This document shows positions 23,169-32,408 of a DNA stretch of 64,000 bases, piece after piece. Position numbers and translations under genes: made by a program. The notes under the pieces were generated by a model. That model saw only the letters and a list, made by a program, of their open reading frames with translations, was not told the DNA's origin and ran no database searches. Positions within the stretch are counted from its first letter, which is position 1. The number at the start of each line of letters is the position of its first letter. This stretch comes from Paludibacter sp. (GTDB lineage Bacteria; Bacteroidota; Bacteroidia; Bacteroidales; Paludibacteraceae), in NCBI GenBank assembly GCA_028690665.1, contig JAQVAV010000008.1, positions 49,273 through 113,272 on the forward strand, read 5' to 3'.

Positions 23169-24242
23169 TTAAAACCACTTCTTCCTTTTAAAGTACCAAA
23201 GCATAATTAATGCAACAAGCACCATTAAAATCCACATGGCAAAATATCCGTATTTCCAGTGTATCTCAGGTAGATTAATAAAATTAGTGCCATAGACGCC
23301 TACTATAAATGTAAGCGGGATAAAGATAACTGAAAAAACCGTGAGAATTCTCATGATGTCATTTAATTTTGTACTCATCATGGTATGGTAAATATTCAGC
23401 TGGTCATATAGTATTTCCCTGTAACTTTCCGCCGATTCTGTCGCTTCGATTATATTGTTTTGTAATTCTTTGAAATGTACCCGATTTTGAGATCGTAAAA
23501 AATCAGAATCAAGTTTTACAAGATTTAGCATCATTTCACGGGCTGGTTTAATATTTTTCCGGATAAAATTCATCTCACTTTTATAGTCATTAATTTCATC
23601 AAGAATATCATTTTTTGCATCGGGAGAAATCCGGTCTTCAAGAGATTCTATTTTATCTCCAATCAAACCAATGATATAAATATAATTGTCAACAACTACG
23701 TCTAATAGCGCAAATGCGAGGTAATCGGGACCGGCAGTTCGTATTTTAGTTGTATTATATCGGCGTATTCTGTCTCTTACAGCATCAAAAGCCTTAGCAG
23801 GCTGTTCCTGAAACGAAATAATCTGGTCATCCATAATAAGGATACTCAAATTATCCGCTGTCAGGTCTGCATCTTTTCTATTTTCCGGATAACGCAACAT
23901 CTTTAACGTAAGAAAAAGCCCATTCTCAAATTCTTCAATTTTGGGACGTAGTGAAGGATTCATAATATCAGAAAACACATTTTCAGGCACTTTTAAGGTT
24001 TTAGACAGTTCCTCCATAGAATTTGCATCATGCACCCCGTAAATATTAATCCAATGAGTACCTTTGGTTTCGAGAAACTTCTTAATATCTTTCTCTGATT
24101 TTAATTCCATTTCAGTGACTTGAGTTTCATCGTACCCCAAGGCATTGATACTTATTTTTTCGAGACGCCGTTGTCCTCTGAAAACAAGTGCATAAGGCGA
24201 TAAGCCAATATGTTCCCTTTGCTTTTTTGTGTATTTCGGCAT
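23169..24242 (-). CDS. corA: CorA-family divalent cation channel with GTN in place of GMN
   Basis: A 357-residue CorA protein: a soluble alpha/beta N-terminal domain, a long helix (about residues 190-290), and two C-terminal transmembrane helices. The signature after the first helix reads VYGTNFINLPE at residues 316-326, whereas classical CorA has YGMNF. The Met of the GMN selectivity motif is therefore Thr319. The basic C terminus FKRKKWF is normal. CorA proteins carry Mg2+, Co2+ or Ni2+ as pentamers; ZntB relatives move Zn2+. The altered motif makes the preferred ion uncertain. It has its own -7 box about 30 bp upstream. Confidence 0.88.
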   Translation of the reverse strand: MPKYTKKQREHIGLSPYALVFRGQRRLEKISINALGYDETQVTEMELKSEKDIKKFLETKGTHWINIYGVHDANSMEELSKTLKVPENVFSDIMNPSLRPKIEEFENGLFLTLKMLRYPENRKDADLTADNLSILIMDDQIISFQEQPAKAFDAVRDRIRRYNTTKIRTAGPDYLAFALLDVVVDNYIYIIGLIGDKIESLEDRISPDAKNDILDEINDYKSEMNFIRKNIKPAREMMLNLVKLDSDFLRSQNRVHFKELQNNIIEATESAESYREILYDQLNIYHTMMSTKLNDIMRILTVFSVIFIPLTFIVGVYGTNFINLPEIHWKYGYFAMWILMVLVALIMLWYFKRKKWF

Positions 24243-24270
24243 AGTTCCATCTATTTTATTAACTTAGAGA

Positions 24271-24278
24271 CAAAGTTA
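24271..24278 (-). promoter_or_regulatory. Candidate -7 box of corA
   Basis: CAAAGTTA on the plus strand is TAACTTTG on the minus strand, matching TAnnTTTG, 29-36 bp before the corA start. No clear -33 element at 19-21 bp. Confidence 0.5.
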
Positions 24279-24426
24279 TGAAAAAAAGGTTAACCTGTAT
24301 ACATAACGATTCTTTTAAGGGAGAGCCCTGTATTTACATCACATTCTGATATTTATCCATTCGTTTATAGCTTTCTGGCATAATGATTGTTGTTTCTTTT
24401 TGCTATTTAATGAGTCCAAAATAGAA

Positions 24427-25233
24427 ATGAAGTCTCTGAAAATCATATTATTAAGTTTACTATCTCTTTTTCTGAATATGCCCATACATAGCCAGGACAA
24501 TAAAAATGTACCCGAACGGACTCCCGAACAGGAAGCTGCGAGACAAACTGAAAAGTTGCAGGAAGAACTTAATCTTACTCTGGAACAGGCTCGTCAGATA
24601 CATGAGATCAATCTTAAATATGCGCGCGAACGTCAGATTTCAAACACGCGTATTGATGCGTTAAAACGCATGAAAAACAAAGATGCTGAGTTTCGCAGAG
24701 TTCTAAACAACGATCAGTACAACCAATTGGAAAACAAACGCTATGAACGTTCATCATACAACAACCAGAATAATATACGAAACAATTCGGTTCCAACTTC
24801 TTATAGGCAAACTGATACACATAGTAGTAGGACTCCGGTACAAAGGTCTGAAATGAAAACGGGAAATTCCAGAGACCAACAAATATACAGATCGTCATCA
24901 ACGGAAATACGCCCGGTACGTCCCAGCTATGGAAGCTCAGGTAGATCTGCAACTCAATCTACTGAAACATACCGGAGCGCGACAAAGAATCAAACCAGCA
25001 TTCGTCCTTCAGCAAGTTCAAAGACAGAGCGGAATTATTCAGGGAGCCCAACATATCAGCGTTCTACTTCGACACCTGCCAATCAAAATCACAGTTCAGG
25101 AACAAGCAGGTCATCGTCTTCCAGCAGGTCATCGTCTTCGGCAACTCCAGCATCAGGTTCATCCAGAAGTAGCAGCTCCTCAGGGAACAGTTCATCCTCC
25201 CGAAATTCATCGTCGAACGGTACTCGTAAATAA
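24427..25233 (+). CDS. Exported protein with Spy-like helical N terminus and Ser/Thr/Arg-rich disordered tail
   Basis: A 268-residue protein started at the ATG at 24427 (MKSLKIILLSLLSLFLNMPIHSQ, a signal peptide); a further nine upstream codons are open but would spoil it. Residues about 30-100 form charged helices with LNLTLEQARQIHEINLKYARE and RRVLNNDQYNQLENKRYER, recalling Spy/CpxP-type LTxxQ chaperones or DUF4890 proteins. From about residue 105 to the end the sequence is low-complexity, rich in Ser, Thr, Arg and Asn, ending in runs such as SRSSSSSRSSSS. Such a tail is likely disordered and could bind nucleic acid or anionic surfaces. Function unknown. Its stop is 1 bp before the next gene. 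Confidence 0.75.
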   Translation: MKSLKIILLSLLSLFLNMPIHSQDNKNVPERTPEQEAARQTEKLQEELNLTLEQARQIHEINLKYARERQISNTRIDALKRMKNKDAEFRRVLNNDQYNQLENKRYERSSYNNQNNIRNNSVPTSYRQTDTHSSRTPVQRSEMKTGNSRDQQIYRSSSTEIRPVRPSYGSSGRSATQSTETYRSATKNQTSIRPSASSKTERNYSGSPTYQRSTSTPANQNHSSGTSRSSSSSRSSSSATPASGSSRSSSSSGNSSSSRNSSSNGTRK

Positions 25234-25234
25234 T

Positions 25235-25948
25235 ATGCCCAATCCCTATTTCAAATTTAAGCAGTTTACCGTTTTTCAGGACAAATGTGCTATGAAAGTT
25301 GGCATAGACGGAGTTTTGCTTGGGGCATGGGCAAACACCACCAACACGTTGAATATTCTGGATATCGGAACAGGGACAGGATTAATTGCACTGATGCTTG
25401 CCCAACGTTGTAATGCGACAATAAAAGCAATCGATATAGAGCCCAATGCCGTTATTCAGGCAAAAGAAAACATTGAAGCATCTCCATGGAAAGAACAAAT
25501 AGCTGCAATGGAAATTCCATTACAAAATTTCATACATCACACTTCAGATAAATTTGATTTGATAATATCTAATCCTCCTTTTTTTATAAACTCACTTAAA
25601 GCTCCGGATAGTTCACGTAATATAGCCCGGCATACCGACACCCTGACTCATCAGGAACTTATAGATTGCTCTGCAAAAATTATGAGTCCAGTAGGCCGTA
25701 TATGTTTAATTTTACCCGAAAAAGAAGGTTTGGAGTGCATTGAATACGCAAAATTAAATGGCTTTTATTGCTACCAATTAGTATATGTTCATCCAAAACC
25801 GTGGAATCCCGCGAAAAGATTGTTGATAGAACTGTGGAACAAACCTACAGAAACGATAATATCCCATTTGGTTATTGAAACTGAAAACCGACATGAGTAT
25901 AGTGAAGCATTTACTAAATTGGCCAAAGAATTCTATTTAAAACTCTAA
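25235..25948 (+). CDS. trmN6: tRNA1(Val) (adenine37-N6)-methyltransferase
   Basis: A 237-residue Rossmann methyltransferase. FKQFTVFQDKCAMKVGIDGVLLGAWA is the usual YfiC/TrmN6 N terminus, ILDIGTGTGLIALMLAQ the SAM-binding motif I, and LIISNPPFF the NPPF/Y catalytic motif for N6-adenine methylation. The same frame is open back to 24929 but that part runs antiparallel in meaning to the Ser-rich tail of the previous gene; the ATG at 25235, directly after that stop codon, is the family start. It methylates A37 of tRNA-Val. The tight spacing suggests translational coupling to the upstream gene. Confidence 0.92.
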   Translation: MPNPYFKFKQFTVFQDKCAMKVGIDGVLLGAWANTTNTLNILDIGTGTGLIALMLAQRCNATIKAIDIEPNAVIQAKENIEASPWKEQIAAMEIPLQNFIHHTSDKFDLIISNPPFFINSLKAPDSSRNIARHTDTLTHQELIDCSAKIMSPVGRICLILPEKEGLECIEYAKLNGFYCYQLVYVHPKPWNPAKRLLIELWNKPTETIISHLVIETENRHEYSEAFTKLAKEFYLKL

Positions 25949-26154
25949 TTATCAGAGCAAAATACTCACTCAGTATAAAAAAGAATTAGTTCAGTTTAAC
26001 TAAAAATAAAAGGATATCACCTCTTCTAAAAAATTCTGGTATAAAAACTGTTTATTTATACTTAACAAACAAAGTGATCTGAAAACAGGATCTATATAAA
26101 AATAGATTTTTGGATTTGATATAAGTTTTATATAACCATTTAAAATTTACAAGC

Positions 26155-26745
26155 ATGAAAAATATTCTTAAATCATTCACGTTAATTATCTCATTATTGC
26201 TATCGTTAAATGTAAATGCTCAAGGTATTCAAATAGGCTATATTCAGTCGACCACAGAAAATGGAAACCCACTTCATGCTTCTATACTCAACGGGGTACG
26301 TGCCGGATTTATTTATGAAAATGGCATATTGGATCATTTATCTCTGCAATACGGGTTAAATTATTCATACTTATCAGGCTCTACCTCAGCTTTAACAGAG
26401 TACAGAACAACTTCACACGAGCTTGATATTCCACTAAGAATTTCGTATGGCCTGCCTATTTCAAATAACTTTAAAACCTTTATTTATGCAGGACCCAATT
26501 TCTCTTATGCAATATCTAATAAATCTAAAACCACGTTACTCGGGCAAGAAGTAGAATCCAATTTATATGAAGAAAACTCCGATTATACTCCTTTTAATAT
26601 TCAAATGGGAATCGGCGGGGGAGTAATTTTGAACAACACGTTTATTAAAGTCGGTTACGATTGGGGACTTTCTGATTTAAACAAAACAACTGATGTTGTC
26701 ACAAAAACGAATAGATTTACTGTATCTGTAGGATATACTTTGTAA
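26155..26745 (+). CDS. Outer-membrane beta-barrel protein (porin-family type)
   Basis: A 196-residue protein with a signal peptide (MKNILKSFTLIISLLLSLNVNAQ) and alternating hydrophobic strands typical of the 8-strand OMP_b-brl family: GVRAGFIYENG, LSLQYGLNYSYLSG, DIPLRISYGLP, FKTFIYAGPNFSYAIS, MGIGGGVILNNTFIKVGYDWGL, and a C-terminal RFTVSVGYTL strand. Such small barrels are very common in Bacteroidales and mostly of unknown function. Monocistronic, ended by a long bidirectional hairpin. Confidence 0.85.
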   Translation: MKNILKSFTLIISLLLSLNVNAQGIQIGYIQSTTENGNPLHASILNGVRAGFIYENGILDHLSLQYGLNYSYLSGSTSALTEYRTTSHELDIPLRISYGLPISNNFKTFIYAGPNFSYAISNKSKTTLLGQEVESNLYEENSDYTPFNIQMGIGGGVILNNTFIKVGYDWGLSDLNKTTDVVTKTNRFTVSVGYTL

Positions 26746-26768
26746 ACAACATTATATTTTTCAAATGA

Positions 26769-26835
26769 ATATGGACAAAAACAAACCCGAAAATTGAAAA
26801 AAGCTCCGAGCTTGTTTTTGTCCATATATATTTTT
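26769..26835. terminator. Long bidirectional terminator
   Basis: A perfect 16-bp stem: ATATGGACAAAAACAA at 26769-26784 with its complement at 26812-26827, followed by a T-rich run. The loop contains a smaller hairpin (GCTCCGAGC). It lies between the convergent barrel-protein and mscS genes and serves both. Confidence 0.88.
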
Positions 26836-27650
26836 TATTTCTGAGCCTGATGTACCGTAAGTTGAGGAAATGGGAAAGATATACCTTCTTTATTAAAAGT
26901 TTCATATACATTTTTCTGCATATCAAAAAACACGCCCCAATAATCTTCACTATTTGTCCATGCACGCACTGTAATATTTACGCTGCTGTCAGCTAACTCT
27001 TTTAATCCTATAAAGTAAGCTGGTTCTTTCAAAATTCTTTTATCCGCAGCTATCAATTTTTCTAAAATACTTTTTACTTTTTCATAATCGGTTCCATAAT
27101 CCACTCCGAATGAAAAATCCACCCGGCGCGTATTTTCATGACTAAAGTTTGTCAGGATATTGCTAATAACTGAGGAATTAGGAACTATGATTGTCTTATT
27201 ATCAACTGTATTAATTATCGTATTGAAAATCTGGATTTCTTTGACAGCCCCTTGTATCCCCTGACTTTCAATGTAATCACCAACTTTAAATGGTTTAAAG
27301 ATTAATATCATAACTCCACCAGCAAAGTTTTGCATACTTCCGCTAAGAGCCATACCAATAGCAATACCCGCAGAGGCTAATAACGCTGCAAATGAAGTAG
27401 TTTCTACTCCCAATGCACTAATTACCGCTATCAGTAATAAAATTATCAATGAGACGTTAATTAAACTTTTGACAAATGATTTTACAGCAGGAGCCATATC
27501 CCTTTTATCAAAAGTCTTACTTACCATCTTGTTAAGTAATTTAATGATCCAACGGCCAACAATATAAATGACAAGAGCCGCAAGAATTTTTTTTCCTAAG
27601 TCTACACCCGAGGATGTAAGTAGTTGAAGTAAGTTATTCAGATTATCCAT
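26835..27650 (-). CDS. mscS: Small-conductance mechanosensitive channel (MscS family)
   Basis: A 271-residue protein with three N-terminal transmembrane helices. The pore helix region ASAGIAIGMALSGSMQNFAGGVMILIFKPFKVGDYIESQGIQGAVKEI at about residues 88-135 is the core MscS signature (Gly/Ala-spaced TM3, then the beta domain). The C-terminal cytoplasmic cage domain extends to LTVHQAQK. Length matches E. coli MscS (286). It releases solutes on osmotic downshock. Own promoter region with two overlapping -7-like boxes about 100 bp upstream. Confidence 0.93.
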   Translation of the reverse strand: MDNLNNLLQLLTSSGVDLGKKILAALVIYIVGRWIIKLLNKMVSKTFDKRDMAPAVKSFVKSLINVSLIILLLIAVISALGVETTSFAALLASAGIAIGMALSGSMQNFAGGVMILIFKPFKVGDYIESQGIQGAVKEIQIFNTIINTVDNKTIIVPNSSVISNILTNFSHENTRRVDFSFGVDYGTDYEKVKSILEKLIAADKRILKEPAYFIGLKELADSSVNITVRAWTNSEDYWGVFFDMQKNVYETFNKEGISFPFPQLTVHQAQK

Positions 27651-27750
27651 CGTTTAAATTAAGTGATTAAAGTGATTAATAAAATTGATTTTAAATTATT
27701 CTCAAAAGTGTTTTTTCTTGAAAACAGACATAATAATTTACGCAGCAAAG

Positions 27751-27766
27751 CAAAAATACAAATTTA
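27751..27766 (-). promoter_or_regulatory. Two overlapping -7-like boxes upstream of mscS
   Basis: CAAAAATA at 27751-27758 and CAAATTTA at 27759-27766 are TATTTTTG and TAAATTTG on the minus strand; both fit TAnnTTTG. The region is very AT-rich, so chance matches are possible. Confidence 0.35.
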
Positions 27767-27796
27767 TAATTGTAAATAAACTAATCTAAAATAAAA

Positions 27797-27836
27797 AAAC
27801 AATCCCTGCATTTCGTCGCATGGGATTGTTTCATAA
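27797..27836 (-). terminator. Intrinsic terminator of trxA
   Basis: AAACAATCCC at 27797-27806 pairs with GGGATTGTTT at 27822-27831; the inner bases TGC and GCA can extend the stem. In minus orientation it is followed by a run of T. It lies 25 bp after the trxA stop. Confidence 0.9.
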
Positions 27837-27855
27837 AAAAGATTGCAAAATTATT

Positions 27856-28170
27856 TTAAAGTAATGCCTGCACTTTGGCTGCAAGAACACCTTTCTGGGT
27901 TGCACCTATTTGTTTATCAACAACCTGACCATCTTTGAAAAAAAGAATAGTAGGGATGTTACGAATTCCGTATGTATTGGGGGTTTCAACATTTTCGTCA
28001 ACGTCCATTTTGCCTATGATAACCTGCCCTTCATATTCTTTAGCAAGTTCTTCCACGATTGGACCTACCATACGACAAGGACCACACCATTCAGCCCAAA
28101 AATCAACAACTACAGGTTTGCCGCTATTAATAACTTCTTTGATGTTTTCATCAGTTAATTGTAATGCCAT
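27856..28170 (-). CDS. trxA: Thioredoxin
   Basis: A 104-residue thioredoxin with the active site WAEWCGPCRM at about residues 25-34 and the cis-proline segment IRNIPTILFFKDGQ at about 71-84. It begins MALQLTDENIKEVINSGKPVVVDFWA, a full-length start with no signal peptide, so it is cytoplasmic. It reduces protein disulfides together with thioredoxin reductase, which is not in the window. It follows dnaE on the same strand but is separated from it by a perfect palindrome that likely ends the dnaE transcript. Confidence 0.96.
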   Translation of the reverse strand: MALQLTDENIKEVINSGKPVVVDFWAEWCGPCRMVGPIVEELAKEYEGQVIIGKMDVDENVETPNTYGIRNIPTILFFKDGQVVDKQIGATQKGVLAAKVQALL

Positions 28171-28228
28171 AATTTCTTTGTTTTATGATTCGTATTTTAT
28201 ATTTATAAAAGTTTTTCAGAAGAAGAAA

Positions 28229-28260
28229 CTTTTGATGTCAGAATATTCTGACATCAAAAG
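28229..28260. terminator. Perfect 32-bp palindrome between dnaE and trxA
   Basis: Two 16-bp arms, CTTTTGATGTCAGAAT at 28229-28244 and its exact complement at 28245-28260, meet with no spacer. In minus orientation it is followed by TTTCTTCTTCT, so it may terminate dnaE. The absence of a loop and the length also fit a protein-binding operator for trxA. Confidence 0.65.
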
Positions 28261-28389
28261 GATTTCACACGCTATCAATTTTTAAACAATCTTACTGTCA
28301 AAGCAAAATCAACATCTGCCTATAAAAACAGCATTGTCTGAAAATTGTTTTGCTCAAAAATAAAATATACTTATTGAGTTTATCTATAT

Positions 28390-31300
28390 TCAATTATTAA
28401 TTTGAAATTCAAGCTTACCGGCTTCACGAGCCCGTTTCAATTTTCTGTAAATATCTGTATCTATTTTCATTCTGTTTTGGCGTGAAAATAATTTCACTTT
28501 ATTTGGAGAATGCTCGTCAACCACATTAAGATAAACATTGATATTTCCTTTGTTTTTCAGCACCATATCAGTCAGATCCGTAGTAAGTTCTTCATCAATC
28601 TGTTGTAATGGAACTATCAATGTTATTGTATCAATCAGTTTATCTTTTACATCTCTGAAAAGCTCAATTTTCTGAATCTTTAGTTCCCATTCTTTCGGAA
28701 GATTTGGGTCTGATGGTTTTTTAAATTTCCAGTCGGCTCCTTTTTCCTGAACAATAGCACTTATATACAAATACAAATCCTTAATCATGTATTTACTGAA
28801 CTCAATGTAATTATTTCCAAACAAAGCAAATTCATAAGCTCCAGCATAATCTTCGAGCGTAAAGATGCCGTAAGGATTTCCTGCCTTGGAGGTACCATGA
28901 CGCAAATTAGTCACCATACCGCCAATACGCAATTGTTTTCCCAGTAAAGCTTCCAGATCTTTTAAATCGGTAGTAGTAGCATTACAAACATGATTAATTT
29001 CCATCTCAAATTCATCAAGAGGATGAGCAGATAAATACATACCAATCAGATCACGTTCTTTATTTAAACGCTCAAGTGGCGACCACTCCGGTGCATACGG
29101 GATTTCCGGTTTGGTAATTTCCACAGCCTCAAAATCTCCAAATAAAGAGTTTTGACTCATTGCCGTATCAGACTGGAATTTATTGCCATAACGGACAATT
29201 GACTCAAGCACTAACTCGCCTTTACTGTTTTCGACAAAGAATTGTTCCCGTTTTACATCTCCAAGACTGTCAAATGCCCCACACAAAGCCAGACTTTCCA
29301 TCGTTTTTTTGTTGCAGGAGGTTAGATTAACCCTCTCCACAAAATCCATCACACTTTTGAAACGACCGTTTTTCGTGCGTTCTTCCACAATAGCAAGCAC
29401 AGCACCTTCTCCAACTCCTTTAACGCCACCTAGTCCAAAACGAATATTGCCTTCAGTATTCACGGTAAAGTTGAGTTCACTTTCGTTGACATCCGGTCCA
29501 AGAACATTCATACCGAGATTTTTACACTCGTCCATAAATTTTCCCACTTCGGTAATGTCATCCTTATTACGGGTTAAGTTGGCAGCCATAAACTCAGCCG
29601 GATAATGGGCTTTCAGGTAAGCTGTCTGATATGCTACCCACGAATAACACGTAGCGTGCGATTTATTAAATGCATATTTTGCAAATTCAGCCCAGTCAGC
29701 CCAAATTTGTTCTACTTTTTCTTTAGGCCCGAATCCGTTTTTCTTACAACCATCTAAAAACTTAATCTTTAAGGCTTCCATCTTGTCGACGAGCTTTTTA
29801 CCCATGGCTTTTCGCAAAGCATCAGATTCACCCCGGGTAAAGCCGGCAAGATCGCGACTCAGAAGCATGACCTGTTCCTGATAAACTGTAATTCCATAAG
29901 TATCTTTCAAACGTTTCTCCATTACCGGAAACGGATATTCAATTTTCTCCCGACCATGTTTACGATTGATAAACTGTGGAATATACTGCATTGGTCCCGG
30001 ACGGTACAGTGCATTCATAGCAATAAGATCTTCGAACTGAGTTGGTTGTAAAGCCTGAAGATGCTTCTGCATTCCGGCAGACTCAAACTGGAATGTTCCG
30101 ACAGTGAGACCTTTACTGAAAAGTTCGTATGTTTCGGCATCATCAATCGGAATAGAATCTATGTCTAAATCAACCCCCTTGGAATGCTTAATATTTTTTA
30201 ATGCCTCCTTGATGATAGAAAGAGTTTTCAGTCCAAGGAAGTCCATTTTGATAAGCCCGACTTCTTCGATAACCGAGCCTTCATATTGAGTTACCAACAT
30301 TTCTTCGTTGGTTTCTTTATCCGTAGCCGTACTAAGCGGAACAAAATTCCGAAGATCATCGGCCCCGATAATTACCCCACAGGCATGCACCCCTGTTTGA
30401 CGAACTGTTCCTTCAAGCATTTCTGCATAACGCAGTGTATTTGAGATATTTTGGTCGGACGAATTACGAGCCTGTATCAACTCCGGAACATATTTCAGAC
30501 AATTTGACAAGTTTACTTTTGGGGCTTTTCCGTCAGGTCCTTCGGGGAATTTATCCGGGATAAGTTTAGTCAGTCGGTCTGCTTCGGCCAAAGGTAAACG
30601 TTGAACGCGCGCAACATCTTTTATAGATGATTTGGTGGCCATCGTTCCATAAGTAATGATATGGGCCACACGTTCTTTTCCGTATTTTTCGGTAACCCAA
30701 CGCAAAACCTGACCGCGACCATCATCATCGAAGTCAATGTCAATATCAGGCATAGAAATACGGTCCGGATTCAGAAAACGCTCGAACAGCAAATCATACT
30801 TCAGGGGATCTATATCCGTAATTTTCAGACAATATGCCACAACAGATCCGGCTGCAGAACCACGTCCAGGCCCTACCGAGACTCCCATTCCGCGGGCTGC
30901 ATTTATAAAATCCTGTACGATGAGGAAGTAACCCGGAAAACCCATCGTTTTCATGACATTCAACTCGAAATCAATACGTTCCTTTTGCTCCTGAGTCAAT
31001 GTTTCTCCATATCGTTGAGCAGCCCCTTCGTAAGCAAGTTTTGTCAGATAATCAGCATCTAATTTAACACGAATTACCTTGTTATATCCTCCAAGTCGGT
31101 CATATCCGCTTCCAAACTCTTCCCGAAGCATTTCTTCAGTAAATTTCTGACGATACTGTTCTTCTGTTCCAAAATCTTCAGGAATATTAAAGACTGGCAT
31201 CATCGGTGCTGAATCAATATCGTAGAATTCAACTTTGTTGGCAATTTCTACAGAATTTTCAAGGGCTTCCGGCACATCAGCAAAGATATTCCACATTTGC

Positions 31301-32184
31301 TCAGGAGTTTTCAGATACTCCTGTTTAGTATAGCGCATACGAGTCGGATCATCAAGTTCCTTACCCGTGCTGAGACAAATTAAACGTTCGTGAGCTTCTC
31401 CGTGTTCTTCTTCCACGAAATGCACATCATTGGTTGCAACAAGCTTGGTGTTTGTTTCACGGGCTAAACGCACCAATTCAATATTTTGGCGTGTTTGTTT
31501 CTCGTAGCATTGATAATCGGCATTTGGTTTATCTGTTTTATGGCGCTGAAGTTCAATATAAAAATCATCGCCGAACACTTTTTTATACCATAAAACAGCA
31601 TTTTTAGCACCCACTAAATCGCCTTTTTCAACATATTTATGAATTTCGCCACCCAAACAAGCAGAAGATGCAATAATGCCTTCGCTGTATTTTTCAAGTA
31701 TTTCGTGGTCAATACGCGGACGGTAATAAAATCCTTCCATCCAACCCATAGAAACTAACCGGCAAAGATTCCTGTATCCTGTTTTATTTTTAGCAAGAAG
31801 CACAAGGTGGTATCCGCTACGGTCTTCCTGCATTTCTTTTTGAGTTCGGTTCCGACGCGCAACATAAGCCTCACAACCCAGAATAGGCTTAAAAATATGA
31901 GTTTTTGCTTCTGCTAATTGTTTTTCCAGATCAGCTTTTTGTTCATCGGTGACACCCTCAGCTTTTAGCTGCTTTTCGATGTCTTTTATCTGGTCTTTGA
32001 CTTTACCGTTTTTCTTTTTTACGTAGTTGTAGAATTCCTTAATTCCGAACATATTTCCATGATCGGTAAGGGCAACGGCATTCATACCGCTCTTTACGGC
32101 TTTATCAACCAGCCCGGAGATTGTCGACATTCCATCGAGAACAGAATAATAGGAATGGACATGTAAGTGTACGAAAGATCCCAT
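28390..32184 (-). CDS. dnaE: DNA polymerase III alpha subunit (replicative, DnaE type)
   Basis: A 1264-residue C-family polymerase. The N-terminal PHP domain begins FVHLHVHSYYSVLDGMSTI and has VALTDHGNMFG. The polymerase palm has GPGRGSAAGSVVAYCL and the catalytic PDIDIDFDDDGR at about residues 470-482, with the third Asp region following. Tandem helix-hairpin-helix, OB-fold (LRIGGMVTNLRHGTSKAGNPYGIFTLEDYAG) and C-terminal domains are present. A charged insert at about 65-90 (KDIEKQLKAEGVTDEQKADLEKQ) in the PHP domain is longer than in E. coli and is seen in Bacteroidota. It synthesises the chromosome as the core of Pol III. Confidence 0.97.
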   Translation of the reverse strand: MGSFVHLHVHSYYSVLDGMSTISGLVDKAVKSGMNAVALTDHGNMFGIKEFYNYVKKKNGKVKDQIKDIEKQLKAEGVTDEQKADLEKQLAEAKTHIFKPILGCEAYVARRNRTQKEMQEDRSGYHLVLLAKNKTGYRNLCRLVSMGWMEGFYYRPRIDHEILEKYSEGIIASSACLGGEIHKYVEKGDLVGAKNAVLWYKKVFGDDFYIELQRHKTDKPNADYQCYEKQTRQNIELVRLARETNTKLVATNDVHFVEEEHGEAHERLICLSTGKELDDPTRMRYTKQEYLKTPEQMWNIFADVPEALENSVEIANKVEFYDIDSAPMMPVFNIPEDFGTEEQYRQKFTEEMLREEFGSGYDRLGGYNKVIRVKLDADYLTKLAYEGAAQRYGETLTQEQKERIDFELNVMKTMGFPGYFLIVQDFINAARGMGVSVGPGRGSAAGSVVAYCLKITDIDPLKYDLLFERFLNPDRISMPDIDIDFDDDGRGQVLRWVTEKYGKERVAHIITYGTMATKSSIKDVARVQRLPLAEADRLTKLIPDKFPEGPDGKAPKVNLSNCLKYVPELIQARNSSDQNISNTLRYAEMLEGTVRQTGVHACGVIIGADDLRNFVPLSTATDKETNEEMLVTQYEGSVIEEVGLIKMDFLGLKTLSIIKEALKNIKHSKGVDLDIDSIPIDDAETYELFSKGLTVGTFQFESAGMQKHLQALQPTQFEDLIAMNALYRPGPMQYIPQFINRKHGREKIEYPFPVMEKRLKDTYGITVYQEQVMLLSRDLAGFTRGESDALRKAMGKKLVDKMEALKIKFLDGCKKNGFGPKEKVEQIWADWAEFAKYAFNKSHATCYSWVAYQTAYLKAHYPAEFMAANLTRNKDDITEVGKFMDECKNLGMNVLGPDVNESELNFTVNTEGNIRFGLGGVKGVGEGAVLAIVEERTKNGRFKSVMDFVERVNLTSCNKKTMESLALCGAFDSLGDVKREQFFVENSKGELVLESIVRYGNKFQSDTAMSQNSLFGDFEAVEITKPEIPYAPEWSPLERLNKERDLIGMYLSAHPLDEFEMEINHVCNATTTDLKDLEALLGKQLRIGGMVTNLRHGTSKAGNPYGIFTLEDYAGAYEFALFGNNYIEFSKYMIKDLYLYISAIVQEKGADWKFKKPSDPNLPKEWELKIQKIELFRDVKDKLIDTITLIVPLQQIDEELTTDLTDMVLKNKGNINVYLNVVDEHSPNKVKLFSRQNRMKIDTDIYRKLKRAREAGKLEFQINN

Positions 32185-32381
32185 ATTAAGTATTTGGTAA
32201 TATGTATTTTATAATTAAATAATGATTTACTTTTTCAGACAGCTAAAGATATAAATATTTTCCAGCGGCAAAAAAAAAATTCACATGAAGTTATCCACAA
32301 AATGCAATATCATGTAAATCAACAAAGCAGTTCTAAAGCGAGACTCTACCATATTGTTTTTTCGAAACAACTGAATTTTAG

Positions 32382-32389
32382 TAGCTTTG
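32382..32389 (+). promoter_or_regulatory. Candidate -7 box of the dicarboxylate/amino-acid symporter
   Basis: TAGCTTTG matches TAnnTTTG, 20 bp before the ATG at 32409. A TTG at 32354-32356 is 25 bp upstream, longer than the ideal 19-21. Confidence 0.55.
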
Positions 32390-32408
32390 CAAAAATCAGT
32401 TGTTCATT

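Noticed and set aside
24929..25234. N-terminal extension of trmN6 by 102 codons
   Set aside because: The extension lies wholly over the Ser-rich tail of the previous gene in another frame and is itself low-complexity; the normal TrmN6 start is at 25235.
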